Counted from the first letter of the stretch, positions 37,052 to 46,426 are shown. The stretch is 64,000 nt of DNA from Bacteroidota bacterium (GCA_024279425.1 JAJRRO010000092.1:168195-232194); one strand, 5' to 3'. Numbers and translations are program-made. Notes: generated from the letters alone by a model not told the origin.

Positions 37052-37549
37052 TCAATTCCAATTTTCATCAAAATCCAAATCATCATAGTTTTCAAAAGTA
37101 TCATCAAAGTCCAACAAAGGTTTTTCTACTTTGAAGTTTTTTTCTGGCGGGAATTCTGGAAGGTCACCAAAACTGAATAGAACGTTGGGATAAGACCTTC
37201 CTGCTTCCTTTTCAACGATATCGGCCAGTTCTACAAAGAACGTCCACATATTTAGAAAATCATAGACATAAATGAGCTTCGGGGTATTTTTTGTAACGAT
37301 ATCCTCTAAGAAATTTTCGTTCATCAAGCGGACATCAGAACCATTTTCACCCATATCAAAAAGAGCTATTTCCTCATCTTGATTCCATTCGGCATCACAG
37401 GTGTAAAACGAAGCCATTTCGTTCCCTATAAAGCCGAATGATTGTGAGATGGCATTATGAAGCTCTTCGAGGGAATTTTTGGCCTCAATTTCAATATCCC
37501 TAAAGATATCTTCCCCAGCATCCAAAATTATCCTGATTTTGTAAATCAT
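37052..37549 (-). CDS. pRiA4b ORF-3-like / IS1096 TnpR-like protein
   Basis: A 165-residue acidic cytosolic protein. It shows the pattern of the plasmid pRiA4b ORF-3 family: YKIRIILDAGEDIFRDIEIEA, the LEELHNAISQSFGF helix, ASFYTCDAEW, and KLIYVYDFLNMWTFFVEL. In Flavobacteriia it is a common chromosomal gene and not a sign of a mobile element. The function is unknown. Confidence 0.82.
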   Translation of the reverse strand: MIYKIRIILDAGEDIFRDIEIEAKNSLEELHNAISQSFGFIGNEMASFYTCDAEWNQDEEIALFDMGENGSDVRLMNENFLEDIVTKNTPKLIYVYDFLNMWTFFVELADIVEKEAGRSYPNVLFSFGDLPEFPPEKNFKVEKPLLDFDDTFENYDDLDFDENWN

Positions 37550-37641
37550 TGATTACTTTTAAATAAAAGCAAAGTTACGATTAAGGATCGAATTTCAAAT
37601 TTAATTATTAAAATACAAGTTGGTAAAAGCCGCTATATTCT

Positions 37642-38658
37642 TTATCTAGAAAATCGATGAAGCACAAATGTCATAGTACCCAACAAGAAGAATGCGAATA
37701 TTTGATGCAAAACGCCCAATAGGACCGGGACCGAATAAATTAAGGTGAAAACACCTAGAATAAATTGAATGAATACTACGGCCATTAAGCCATTTACTCC
37801 TTTCCTTTGATTGTCCGATAATGGAATAAAACGGGTTTTATTGTAAATGCACAAGATAAATCCCACTACCACATACGCTAAATAACGATGTATAAACTGA
37901 ACCCCACTTTTTCCTTCAATAAAATTTTTCCAGATGGGAACCTGTTCTATTAATACTGTCTCGTGCATTAGCTTAGATTCATTCATGAATGGCCAATGGT
38001 TATGAATAAATCCTGCATCAAGACCGGCTACTAAGGCACCCCAGACAATCTGCAAAACCAAAATAATAAGACCTATGCCAATTAGGTTTCTAATTCTGGT
38101 ATGCACAGTCTTATTCCGATTTGGAAAAATAAGGTCTAAAGCAACCCAGAATGTATAGGCAAATGTGATAAAAGCGATAACCAAATGTCCCGCCAATCTA
38201 TAATGACTTACATCTGGCCTATCTACAAGCCCACTTTTCACCATATACCAACCTAAAAAACCTTGGAAGGCTCCTAGAAATAAAAGTATTACTGATTTTT
38301 TGATTGTAGGTCTAGTGAGCTTCTTTTTAAACAAAAAATATAAAAATGGAAGTACAAAAATCAGACCTATCCCCCTTCCTATAACCCTATGCAGCCATTC
38401 CCAAAAATAGATGCTTTTGAAATCCTCTATTGTAAAATGGGTGTTTATTTTTTGATATTCAGGATATTGCTTATATAGGTCAAACGCTTGTTCCCATTCC
38501 AATTCGTTCAAAGGAGGAATTGTACCACTGATTAATTTATAGTTGGAGATTGATAGGCCAGAATGGGTAAGTCTTGTTATTCCCCCGACAAGAACCATAA
38601 TGAATATTAGCAGGCAACCTGCTAAAAGCCAATATACTACTATCTTGTTATCTTTCAT
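37642..38658 (-). CDS. ctaA: Haem A synthase (COX15/CtaA)
   Basis: A 338-residue membrane protein with eight hydrophobic helices that oxidises the C8 methyl of haem O to give haem A for cytochrome oxidase. Haem or substrate His residues are seen in WEWLHRVIGRGIG, FIHRYLAYVVV, VSHYRLAGHL and GVLHQIFAFF. GGITRLTHSGLSI is the family N-terminal mark. It overlaps the 3' end of cca by 11 bases, so it is probably the last gene of a minus-strand operon. Confidence 0.93.
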   Translation of the reverse strand: MKDNKIVVYWLLAGCLLIFIMVLVGGITRLTHSGLSISNYKLISGTIPPLNELEWEQAFDLYKQYPEYQKINTHFTIEDFKSIYFWEWLHRVIGRGIGLIFVLPFLYFLFKKKLTRPTIKKSVILLFLGAFQGFLGWYMVKSGLVDRPDVSHYRLAGHLVIAFITFAYTFWVALDLIFPNRNKTVHTRIRNLIGIGLIILVLQIVWGALVAGLDAGFIHNHWPFMNESKLMHETVLIEQVPIWKNFIEGKSGVQFIHRYLAYVVVGFILCIYNKTRFIPLSDNQRKGVNGLMAVVFIQFILGVFTLIYSVPVLLGVLHQIFAFFLLGTMTFVLHRFSR

Positions 38659-40081
38659 TTTCAGATATAGTTAGACCTAATTGTTTCCCTTTTGCTACCA
38701 TATAACTGTAAGCACTGTTATATTCATTAGGAATTTCCCCTTCCAGTATAGCTTCTTTAATGGCCGCTTTGATCAACCCAATTTCTTTTGAAGGTTTCAA
38801 ATTGAATGCCTTCATTATTTCTTCGCCGGAAATTGGGGGTTGAAAGTTCCTTACATGGTCACGTTCTTCTACCTCAATTATCTTTTGACGAACGATTTTG
38901 AAATTATTTTTGTACTTACTCTGTTTTCTAGGGTTCTTGGTGGTAATATCAGCTTCGCACAAAGTCATAAGGTCATCAACGAAATCCCCGGCATCAAAAA
39001 TTAACCTTCTTACCGCGGAGTCGGTCGCATAATCCTCGGAAAGGACAATAGGTCTTGAACTCATCAATACTATTTTTTGTACGAACTTCATTTTATCGTT
39101 CAAAGGCATTCGTAATCTTTTGAAAAGTGTATAGACCATTTTTGAGCCTACAAATTCATGCCCGTGAAATGTCCACCCTATTTTTTTATGGAATTTTTTG
39201 GTGGGGGCTTTTCCCATGTCATGTAATAAAGCGGCCCATCGTAGCCACAAGTTTTCAGTAGTTTTCGAAATATTGTCGACCACCTCAAGGGTATGCCAAA
39301 AATTATCTTTATGCCTCTGGCCCTCAACCTCCTCGATGCCCTCAAGAGCCATAAGTTCTGGCAGTATATAATTCAGTACCCCTGTTTTATGCAGAAGGGC
39401 AAACCCAATAGAAGGTTTTTCACTTTGTAATATTTTATGAAGCTCATCTACAATACGCTCTTTGGAAATTATTTTAATACGCTCCTTATTCTCGGTAATG
39501 GCCTGCAGAGATCTTAATTCGATCGTAAAGCCAAGTTGAGTTGCAAACCTAATGGCCCTCATCATTCGCAAGGGGTCATCAGAATATGTTACTCCAGGTT
39601 CCAATGGGGTTCGTATGATTTTTTTACCAAGATCCTGAACTCCGTCGAATGGATCCAATAAATCACCGAAATTTCTTTTGCAAAGTGAAAGTGCCAGGGC
39701 ATTGATCGTAAAATCCCTCCTTTTTTGATCATCTTCAAGCGAACCGTTTTCAACAACTGGCTTTCTGCTGTTCCGATTGTAACTTTCTTTTCTAGCCCCA
39801 ACGAATTCCAGCTCAAGATCATTATGTTTGATCATGGCCGTTCCAAAATTCTTAAAAATTGATATTTTTGGATTTCCTGGAAGTTTTGATGCCACACTTT
39901 TTGCCAATTCAATTCCACTACCTACGGCCACAACATCAATATCCTTGGGTATTCCTCTTTGAAGCAGGTAATCGCGCACAAAACCACCTATAACAAAGCT
40001 GTCTACCGAAAGTTCGTCGGCAGCTTCTGCCAATATTGAAAAAATAGGATCTTGGAGTGCTTTCTTATGGTTTTCTGGCAT
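38648..40081 (-). CDS. cca: CCA tRNA nucleotidyltransferase with HD domain
   Basis: A 477-residue enzyme of the class II nucleotidyltransferase family. The head domain has FVIGGFVRDYLL and the metal-binding KDIDVV (D-x-D). The RNA-binding motif is DDPLRMMRAIRFATQLGF. An HD domain follows at about 250-400 (WAALLHDMGKAPT). It adds or repairs the tRNA 3' CCA; the poly(A) polymerase role cannot be excluded by sequence alone. It begins 2 bases after the yrdC stop and overlaps ctaA by 11 bases. Confidence 0.92.
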   Translation of the reverse strand: MPENHKKALQDPIFSILAEAADELSVDSFVIGGFVRDYLLQRGIPKDIDVVAVGSGIELAKSVASKLPGNPKISIFKNFGTAMIKHNDLELEFVGARKESYNRNSRKPVVENGSLEDDQKRRDFTINALALSLCKRNFGDLLDPFDGVQDLGKKIIRTPLEPGVTYSDDPLRMMRAIRFATQLGFTIELRSLQAITENKERIKIISKERIVDELHKILQSEKPSIGFALLHKTGVLNYILPELMALEGIEEVEGQRHKDNFWHTLEVVDNISKTTENLWLRWAALLHDMGKAPTKKFHKKIGWTFHGHEFVGSKMVYTLFKRLRMPLNDKMKFVQKIVLMSSRPIVLSEDYATDSAVRRLIFDAGDFVDDLMTLCEADITTKNPRKQSKYKNNFKIVRQKIIEVEERDHVRNFQPPISGEEIMKAFNLKPSKEIGLIKAAIKEAILEGEIPNEYNSAYSYMVAKGKQLGLTISENER

Positions 40082-40083
40082 TA

Positions 40084-40653
40084 TTATTCACGAATCACCT
40101 TTACAATACCATCGTTACTCAATTTGATGATAGAGGAGGAAGTTCCATTTTTTTTATCGTGCTGCAAATTTACGATATAGTCGACACCTTTTAAAATAAC
40201 ATTGCTGATTGTGTGAAAGCCATCAGGGGTGGGCTCCCCAGTTACATTGGCTGAAGTTGAAATTATGGGTTTTTTGAATTTGCTGATCAAATACTGGCAA
40301 AATTTATCCGAAGCTACCCTAATGGCCATAGTTTTGTTTTGACCAATAGCATTTTGGGCAATCCCATTAGGATTGTCATAAATTATAGTTGTTGGTTTGG
40401 TGGCCAAATCCAAAATATCATAGGCGACATCAGGGACTTTTTCTACATACCTTTCCAGCATGGCATCATTTGCAACCAAACAAATCAATGCCTGGCTGTC
40501 CTGCCTATGCTTTAGCTCAAATACTTTTTTGACGGCTTCTTCATTGGTAGCATCACAGCCAATACCCCATACGGTATCCGTTGGGTAAAGAATCAATCCT
40601 CCTTTAGATAGGATGTCAATGCAATTATTGATTTCGACTGTATGATCATTCAT
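40084..40653 (-). CDS. L-threonylcarbamoyladenylate synthase (YrdC/Sua5 family)
   Basis: A 189-residue enzyme making threonylcarbamoyl-AMP for the t6A37 modification of tRNA. Visible marks are GGLILYPTDTVWGIGCDATN, the KHR residues in VFELKHRQ, and PIISTSANVTGEPTPDGF. It is the short YrdC form, without the Sua5 C-terminal domain. It overlaps the envelope glycosyltransferase gene by 4 bases and precedes cca by 2 bases. Confidence 0.92.
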   Translation of the reverse strand: MNDHTVEINNCIDILSKGGLILYPTDTVWGIGCDATNEEAVKKVFELKHRQDSQALICLVANDAMLERYVEKVPDVAYDILDLATKPTTIIYDNPNGIAQNAIGQNKTMAIRVASDKFCQYLISKFKKPIISTSANVTGEPTPDGFHTISNVILKGVDYIVNLQHDKKNGTSSSIIKLSNDGIVKVIRE

Positions 40654-42485
40654 GGCTCCTTAGGTTTATCCAATAATCGAAGACGTTTCAATTCTTTATA
40701 TCTCGAATATACACCCAAAGCATTTAGATAGCAGATGGTAACACCTTTTTTACCATCTAAAATGCCTAACCTAAATATATAGTGCTTTAGAAATCGGTAC
40801 AACGGTCTAAATACAAAATGATAGGGATAAGCCCTTTTGCCTTTTTTATATTCTTCGAAGGCCTTCATTTGGCCATATTTGACCATTTTGCCTTTGTAGT
40901 CTTCATAACTTCTGTAAGAGTAGTGGATCAATCTGTTTTTCAATACACCAGATTTACCTTTGACAATAAGCGTTTCATGAACAATCCGTTCTTCATCAAA
41001 ATGGACTTTATTCTTTCTAAAAAGGCGATAATTTTTGTCACTTTGCCAACCACTGAACCTTAAAACCTTGTTTTTGAACATAAAAGTTCTTAAAAACATA
41101 AAAGCCACAATATCCAAACTATCTGAATTAATGGTCTTCAAAATCTCATTTTTCAAGGAATCCGTCAGACGTTCATCAGCATCCATGAATAAAACCCAGT
41201 CATTTGTCGCTTGCGCCATGGCAAATGACTTTTGGTCGGTATAATTCTTGAATTCCCTTTGAATCAGTTTTACGTTCGGATATTCTTTTATTTCTTCTAT
41301 CGTGCCATCCGTACTCAAAGAATCAACAACAATGATTTCATCGGCAAAACCTATATTATCTAGAACGGCTACTATATTTTTTATTTCATTGAAAGTAATT
41401 AGAAGGGCCGTAATTTTATTTTTTTTATTTCCATCCCAAATATCCATTATTGGTTTCCCGAAAATTGTGTGGATCTTTAATTTTCTGGCGGCTGACAATT
41501 TTCTGCTTTCCGGAACTCCGTTGGCAGCAATGTACTGCTTGGCGGCGGTTAGCATTCTAAAGGCAGATTTTCCATCTGTATAGGGGTGGTACTGTTCGTT
41601 GATCCGTTTTCGTTGTTCAGCGAATGAATTATTCTCCAAGTTGTCAAGAACCTTTTCTGTAAGTTGGGTAAAGGACATCGAATTATCCCATTGAATATTA
41701 TCTGCAATGTTCTTGAATGAAATTACGGGTTTATCCAACAAGAGAAACTCGTAAATAACGGAGGAGGTATCGCTTATAAGAATATCGGCCTGTAATAGAA
41801 ACTTGATGATGTTTTTCTCTTCTTGGAAGACGATATTCGGAACATGTTCTGATAATCTTTTGTAATTGGCAATCCAATTCTTATCCATGAGGTCATGGAA
41901 TTTTAAGTAGACAAGAAAGCCGGTTGTATTGGCGAGTCGTTCTATTTCTTTCAACAAAAATGGAGCTGATGTTAGGCTAGGAGAGAAGGTTGGTGCGTAA
42001 AGTATCAAGGTTTTCGTGTTGTGTTCCTTGAGCTCTCTTTTTTTTTCAATTTCAAAAGCCTGTTGGTTTTTCCGGTATACATCCAATTTGGGCCAACCGG
42101 TTTCCACTACATTAAAATCATTGTATTTTGTCCTGAGTTCCTTGAATTTTTTAGTGAAATAGGGTCCCTGTGTTAAGTATAGGTCGAAGTAATGCCGTAT
42201 TCTGAAGTGTCCTTTTTTTTCTCCTGCAAGACCATGGAATATCTGAATTTTGACTCCCTGTAGGTAATAGGGCACCTCATTGCCGGGAACAAATACCATA
42301 TCGCCACCAAATAGCTGTAAATCAAGAATACTTGTCGTGAAACTTTCCTTTTTATTTGGGAAAATCTCCAATAATTTTCTTGGGATATACCATAGGAATT
42401 CGTGAGATCCAGACTTCAATACATCTCGAATAGGTGCCATAATGCCAAAAGCATAAGCATTTTGACAAAAAAGTATGGCCTTCAT
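40650..42485 (-). CDS. Fusion of TagB/SpsB-like glycerophosphotransferase and GT2 glycosyltransferase
   Basis: A 611-residue two-domain protein. Residues 1-330 match the CDP-glycerol glycerophosphotransferase superfamily (TagB/TagF/SpsB): H84 in IFHGLAG, H197 in LKFHDLM, D239 in ISDTSSVIYEF. Residues about 357-605 are a GT2 domain of the WaaE/KdtX type (ALLITFNEIKNI, DEIIVVDSLSTDGT, LFMDADERL with the D-x-D metal site). A polymer-phosphate transfer and a sugar transfer may therefore be joined in one protein. The GT2 half is a clear paralogue of the protein at 44035-44832. It overlaps the LicC-like gene by 1 base. Confidence 0.85.
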   Translation of the reverse strand: MKAILFCQNAYAFGIMAPIRDVLKSGSHEFLWYIPRKLLEIFPNKKESFTTSILDLQLFGGDMVFVPGNEVPYYLQGVKIQIFHGLAGEKKGHFRIRHYFDLYLTQGPYFTKKFKELRTKYNDFNVVETGWPKLDVYRKNQQAFEIEKKRELKEHNTKTLILYAPTFSPSLTSAPFLLKEIERLANTTGFLVYLKFHDLMDKNWIANYKRLSEHVPNIVFQEEKNIIKFLLQADILISDTSSVIYEFLLLDKPVISFKNIADNIQWDNSMSFTQLTEKVLDNLENNSFAEQRKRINEQYHPYTDGKSAFRMLTAAKQYIAANGVPESRKLSAARKLKIHTIFGKPIMDIWDGNKKNKITALLITFNEIKNIVAVLDNIGFADEIIVVDSLSTDGTIEEIKEYPNVKLIQREFKNYTDQKSFAMAQATNDWVLFMDADERLTDSLKNEILKTINSDSLDIVAFMFLRTFMFKNKVLRFSGWQSDKNYRLFRKNKVHFDEERIVHETLIVKGKSGVLKNRLIHYSYRSYEDYKGKMVKYGQMKAFEEYKKGKRAYPYHFVFRPLYRFLKHYIFRLGILDGKKGVTICYLNALGVYSRYKELKRLRLLDKPKEP

Positions 42486-43168
42486 TATCTGAAGAGATTG
42501 TTTGCATTCTCCAAATCTTCCTTAAAATCAACCTCCAGACAATCGAATTCAGAAATATCAACCGCGCTGATTTGTAAGCCATCTTTTTCAATTGCAATTT
42601 CCAATCCCCGTTCAAAATAATCATTGTCATCGCATTCTTCCAGTCTGCTGATCAATTGTTTAATGTCGGTGGCCGCAATGAAATTTATCCCTACAGCTTC
42701 TCCAAGACCATTTTTTACGGTTTTTGAAAGCTTGTTGATATAGTTGTCCTTTAATGTGTATTTCACTTCCTCTTCAGCCACTTTGCTTGTATTTACAGCA
42801 ACAAAAGATTGCCCATTGTTGATATAGGGACGTAATTCGTTTAACAGATTCACATCAAAAACAACATCGCCATTAAGCCAAAGTACCGATTTGTCCCTGC
42901 TTTTGGTTAAAGCTTTTAAAAGACTTTTCGAAGTATTTGTACGGTCAAAGAAAGGATTATATATGTATGTGACTTCTGGAAAACGTTCCATAATCAAATC
43001 TTTCTTGAAACCCACGACAATGCTAATGTCGTCTGTACTGAAATGTTGTGCAAGGTTATCTATTTGCAGGCCCATTATACTTTTACCGTTGTTTAAGGGA
43101 GTCAAAGGTTTGGGAAACGGATTGCCCAATCTGGAACCAATACCTGCAGCCAGGATTACAATCTTCAT
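42485..43168 (-). CDS. LicC-like phosphocholine/sugar-phosphate cytidylyltransferase
   Basis: A 227-residue NTP-transferase with the N-terminal loop VILAAGIGSRLGNPFPKPL (active Lys about 20). The LicC-type middle YNPFFDRTNTSKSLLKAL is followed by LWLNGDVVFD with the metal-binding Asp. The C-terminal part DNDYFERGLEIAI ... DCLEVDFKEDLENA is as in LicC and similar small cytidylyltransferases that make CDP-choline or CDP-polyols. The substrate is not proven. It is 144 bases from the LicD-like gene and overlaps the next gene, consistent with one pathway. Confidence 0.8.
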   Translation of the reverse strand: MKIVILAAGIGSRLGNPFPKPLTPLNNGKSIMGLQIDNLAQHFSTDDISIVVGFKKDLIMERFPEVTYIYNPFFDRTNTSKSLLKALTKSRDKSVLWLNGDVVFDVNLLNELRPYINNGQSFVAVNTSKVAEEEVKYTLKDNYINKLSKTVKNGLGEAVGINFIAATDIKQLISRLEECDDNDYFERGLEIAIEKDGLQISAVDISEFDCLEVDFKEDLENANNLFR

Positions 43169-43312
43169 AAATTTATATTTTATTGTTGGAAATCTGACAA
43201 GCCCTTAACCGTAACTTATATTTTGTCTTTTTTTACTGGACATCATGGTTCCAAAGTTAAGTTAATTCAATAAGTCACCCTAAAGGTGGTGTTATATTTG
43301 AATTTATTCTTG

Positions 43313-43921
43313 CTATGGGATAATTGTTAATTCATTACGTATGAAACCTCCATCATCCTTAAAGGTGTTCCAGTTTTTTTTTGCTGTTTGCCAGTCACCA
43401 TATCTAAACTTTAAGTACTCGTCCGTTAACTCAGGAATACTATAATCATAATTATTAAAACTAATCTTTTTGTATGAGTTGTAATAAAATAATGGTGTGG
43501 ACAAAACTTTGTCGGCAACCCCCCAGCATACGTTATCACCTTTAGGGTATTTTAGAAATATTTCGAGGCAAACGCTTCCCTTGATTAATCCAAATAGTTT
43601 TTTTGTCCTTACCTTAATTATCTGAATATCTCCTTTTTTTGCATATGAGGAATTATTGAGGTACTTTCTGACCCTGACGCGGTAACCAGCAGTCTTTAAT
43701 TGCTGTAAAAGTTTGTCTACCTTATGCAATTGGTCTTGCATCATGGTTAGGTCTAAATCATTGTCCCATGGAAGAAGTCTTGCTTCCCTTCTAATGCCCA
43801 AAAGGGTCCCACCTTCTAAAGAATATGTGACACTACATTTCTCAAAAATTTTCGCCACATTAAATAATAATTTCTCGGCCTGTCTTAAATTTTTACCCTC
43901 TAAGGTAATATCATATGCCAT
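43313..43921 (-). CDS. LicD-family phosphotransferase
   Basis: A 202-residue nucleotidyltransferase-fold protein. The LicD motif is complete: YSLEGGTLLGIRREARLLPW (residues 33-52) followed by DNDLDLTM, with acidic residues D53, D55 and D57 as the metal site. LicD proteins move phosphocholine or similar phospho-alcohols from CDP carriers to lipopolysaccharide or teichoic acid sugars. With the LicC-like and TagB-like genes it forms a credible surface-phosphate decoration set, although no choline kinase is in view. Confidence 0.85.
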   Translation of the reverse strand: MAYDITLEGKNLRQAEKLLFNVAKIFEKCSVTYSLEGGTLLGIRREARLLPWDNDLDLTMMQDQLHKVDKLLQQLKTAGYRVRVRKYLNNSSYAKKGDIQIIKVRTKKLFGLIKGSVCLEIFLKYPKGDNVCWGVADKVLSTPLFYYNSYKKISFNNYDYSIPELTDEYLKFRYGDWQTAKKNWNTFKDDGGFIRNELTIIP

Positions 43922-44034
43922 TTCTTGAAAGTTATATTGATTAAAAGCTAAACTGATAAAAGCCTTTGCAAAACTACTGTTTTATTGGATAAAAAAAATA
44001 AAGGAAACGGGAGGGAAAATAAATAAACTTGAAA

Positions 44035-44832
44035 TCAGGGCGTGGTCTTGAAGACTGTTGACCATTGTTCTTCCCTTTCAAGTCTTTGAAGTTCGCGATA
44101 GCGTTCTACATCACATAGCGCATCAAGATGACAAATCGTTATGCCTTTTATACCATCAAGAAACCCCAATCGTATGACATAGCTATTGAAAAATTTCCAT
44201 ATAGGCTTTATGATGAGTAAAGCGTAACTGAACCTTTTATTTTTGTCGAAGGCTTCTTTGGCTTTTAATCGACCATAACATAGCATTTTACGTCTATAGC
44301 TTTCGTAGTCCTTGTAGCAAAAATGAATTAGTTTGTTTCTTAGAATTCCTGAGGTACCATCAACATCCAAAGTCTCATGTACGATTCTCTTATTTGAAAA
44401 ATTCACTTTACTCTTTCTGAATAACCTATAATTCTTGTCGGTCTGCCACCCGCTAAAACGCAGGCGCTCTTTCTGGAACATGAATTTTCTATAAAACCAA
44501 TACGCCACGTGCTTCTTTTCACCATTAATTGTATGTACAATTTCATGCTGGAGTTCATCAGGTACCACTTCATCGGCATCTAAGAAAATAACCCAATCGT
44601 GTGAAGCTTGGTTTAAGGTAAACGATTTTTGTGCTGTGTAGTTCTTGAACGGATTTTGAATAACCTTGACCCTGGGATGGTTTAAAAGATATTCATAAGT
44701 GCCATCGGTACTGTAAGAATCAACCACAATAATTTCATCGGCAAAGGATACAGACTCAATACAATTTTCAATGTACCCTATTTCATTATAGGTGATTATT
44801 AGAGCGGATATTTTTTCTTTTCCTTGAGGCAT
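44035..44832 (-). CDS. GT2 glycosyltransferase (WaaE/KdtX type)
   Basis: A 265-residue cytosolic or membrane-associated glycosyltransferase. I prefer ATG at 44832 (MPQGKEKISALIITYNE) to an upstream TTG at 44862. Motifs are DEIIVVDSYSTDGT, the metal-binding FLDADEVVP, and the family segment RFSGWQTDKNYRLFRKSK. It is closely similar throughout to the C-terminal half of the 40650-42485 protein, so the two arose by duplication and fusion. It acts in lipopolysaccharide core or O-antigen-like assembly by family precedent. Confidence 0.88.
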   Translation of the reverse strand: MPQGKEKISALIITYNEIGYIENCIESVSFADEIIVVDSYSTDGTYEYLLNHPRVKVIQNPFKNYTAQKSFTLNQASHDWVIFLDADEVVPDELQHEIVHTINGEKKHVAYWFYRKFMFQKERLRFSGWQTDKNYRLFRKSKVNFSNKRIVHETLDVDGTSGILRNKLIHFCYKDYESYRRKMLCYGRLKAKEAFDKNKRFSYALLIIKPIWKFFNSYVIRLGFLDGIKGITICHLDALCDVERYRELQRLEREEQWSTVFKTTP

Positions 44833-45024
44833 ATACCAGAATTGATTGACATAGTAAACCAATCATATTTGTTATTAACAGAAAAAAAATAAAAAAAGTA
44901 TTTTTTTTGAGTAAAATTCTTACATTTTTTCTCCTAAACCTAGTTGCCATGAGGAAAAAATCTAAAAACAATAATAATTTCGCTATTGGCTAATCTTCAA
45001 ATATGGAACAATTGAAATGCATTG

Positions 45025-45045
45025 AACCCTACCTCAGGTAGGGTT
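45025..45045. other. Perfect 9-bp hairpin without T tract
   Basis: AACCCTACC-TCA-GGTAGGGTT in the 260 bases between the GT2 gene and dapD. No T run follows on either strand. It could act as a transcript-end or processing hairpin for dapD. Confidence 0.4.
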
Positions 45046-45092
45046 GTCAAAAATATTTTGGAAGTACTTACTATTTTATTGAAATGAAGTTT

Positions 45093-45908
45093 TTATACGG
45101 CAACATCATGTTCTCGTAAAGCGTCGTTCAAGGACGTTTTTTTGTTAGTGCTTTCTTTTCGGGTTCCTATGATCAATGCACAGGGAACTTGATAGTCACC
45201 GGAAGGAAAAGACTTTGTATAACTACCAGGTATAACCACTGATCTTGCCGGGACCAAACCTTTTCGTTCTATAGGCGTTTCGCCCGTTACATCAATTATT
45301 TTGGTCGAGGCTGTGAGTACCACATTGGCACCCAACACTGCTTCTTTTTCAACACGGACTCCTTCAACCACTATACATCTAGACCCAATGAAGGCATTGT
45401 CCTCAATAATGACAGGTGCTGCCTGTAATGGTTCTAAAACACCACCAATGCCAACACCCCCACTCAAATGCACATTCTTGCCAATCTGCGCACAGCTGCC
45501 TACCGTTGCCCAAGTATCTACCATGGTACCTTTATCTACATATGCCCCTATGTTGACATAACTGGGCATAAGAATAGTTCCCGCAGAAATATATGCGCCA
45601 TGTCTCGCAACGGCGTGAGGCACTACGCGAATGCCTTTTTCTTGATATCCCCTTTTCAATGGGATTTTATCATGATACTCAAAAATTCCCACTTCAAGAG
45701 TCTCCATTTTTTGAATGGGAAAGTAAAGGACAACTCCCTTTTTGACCCATTCATTTATTTGCCAACCAGTTTCTGTTGGTTCTGCGCAGCGTAGTTTGCC
45801 AGCATCCAACAAGTCGATTACTTCACGAATGGCATCTTGGGTTGATGATTCCTTTAAAAGTTCTCTATTGTCCCAGGCTTTTTCAATGATTTGTCTTAAT
45901 TCGGTCAT
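45093..45908 (-). CDS. dapD: Tetrahydrodipicolinate N-succinyltransferase
   Basis: A 271-residue enzyme of the succinylase branch of lysine/diaminopimelate synthesis that succinylates 2,3,4,5-tetrahydrodipicolinate. The left-handed beta-helix hexapeptide region covers about 105-215 (ISAGTILMPSYVNIGAYVDK, GSCAQIGKNVHLSGGVGIGG). The active acidic region AYVDKGTMVDTWATVG is standard. The length is normal. It is divergent from ruvX. lysA of the same pathway is at 19568-20809. Confidence 0.95.
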   Translation of the reverse strand: MTELRQIIEKAWDNRELLKESSTQDAIREVIDLLDAGKLRCAEPTETGWQINEWVKKGVVLYFPIQKMETLEVGIFEYHDKIPLKRGYQEKGIRVVPHAVARHGAYISAGTILMPSYVNIGAYVDKGTMVDTWATVGSCAQIGKNVHLSGGVGIGGVLEPLQAAPVIIEDNAFIGSRCIVVEGVRVEKEAVLGANVVLTASTKIIDVTGETPIERKGLVPARSVVIPGSYTKSFPSGDYQVPCALIIGTRKESTNKKTSLNDALREHDVAV

Positions 45909-45991
45909 TTCTAAATCTTAAAATTTTGACAAATATAAGAGCTATAGACCTAAATCGTCACCCTAATTTATAGTAATAACAATTTATCTTT

Positions 45992-45999
45992 TATTTTTG
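45992..45999 (+). promoter_or_regulatory. -7 box ahead of ruvX/yqgF
   Basis: TATTTTTG matches TAnnTTTG and ends 16 bases before the TTG start at 46016, which implies a very short leader. Confidence 0.4.
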
Positions 46000-46015
46000 C
46001 AAAAAATAAAACGAA

Positions 46016-46426
46016 TTGGGAAGAGTCATTGCATTGGATTATGGAAAGGTACGTACGGGAATCGCCGTTACCGATGAATTGCAAATAATAGCTTCCGGAC
46101 TTACAACTGTAAGGACGGCTGACCTAATTGAGTTTTTGAAAAAATATGTTTCAGAGGAAAATGTAGAGAAATTTGTTGTTGGGGAACCTAAGCAAATGGA
46201 TTACACACCTTCTCAATCGGAAGAACTGATTCGGCCGTTCCTAAAGCATTTGGCCAAAACGTTCACCCATATTCCTATTGAAAGACAAGATGAACGTTTT
46301 ACTTCCAAGATGGCATTTCAAGCGATGATAGATGGAGGGATTAAAAAACAACAACGTAGGAATAAAGCGTTGATAGACGAAATTAGCGCAACCCTGATTT
46401 TACAGGCTTATTTAAATAGAAAATAA
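46016..46426 (+). CDS. ruvX: Holliday junction resolvase-like YqgF/RuvX
   Basis: A 136-residue RNase H-fold nuclease family (YqgF) involved in 16S rRNA 5' processing or junction resolution. The N-terminus GRVIALDYGKVRTGIAVTD supplies the first acidic residue, and DERFTSKMAF and DEISATLILQAYL supply the others. The start is TTG at 46016. No ATG precedes the conserved GRVIALDYG, so this rare start seems forced. The stop is followed directly by the def ATG. Confidence 0.9.
   Translation: MGRVIALDYGKVRTGIAVTDELQIIASGLTTVRTADLIEFLKKYVSEENVEKFVVGEPKQMDYTPSQSEELIRPFLKHLAKTFTHIPIERQDERFTSKMAFQAMIDGGIKKQQRRNKALIDEISATLILQAYLNRK

Noticed and set aside
37052..37549. Evidence of an IS1096-like mobile element
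   Set aside because: The pRiA4b ORF-3/TnpR-like family is a common chromosomal gene; no transposase or inverted ends are nearby.
44833..44862. TTG start for the second GT2 protein
   Set aside because: ATG at 44832 lies immediately before the conserved GT2 start and needs no rare codon.
45025..45045. Rho-independent terminator
   Set aside because: The hairpin is perfect but no T tract follows on either strand, so it is listed only as a hairpin.
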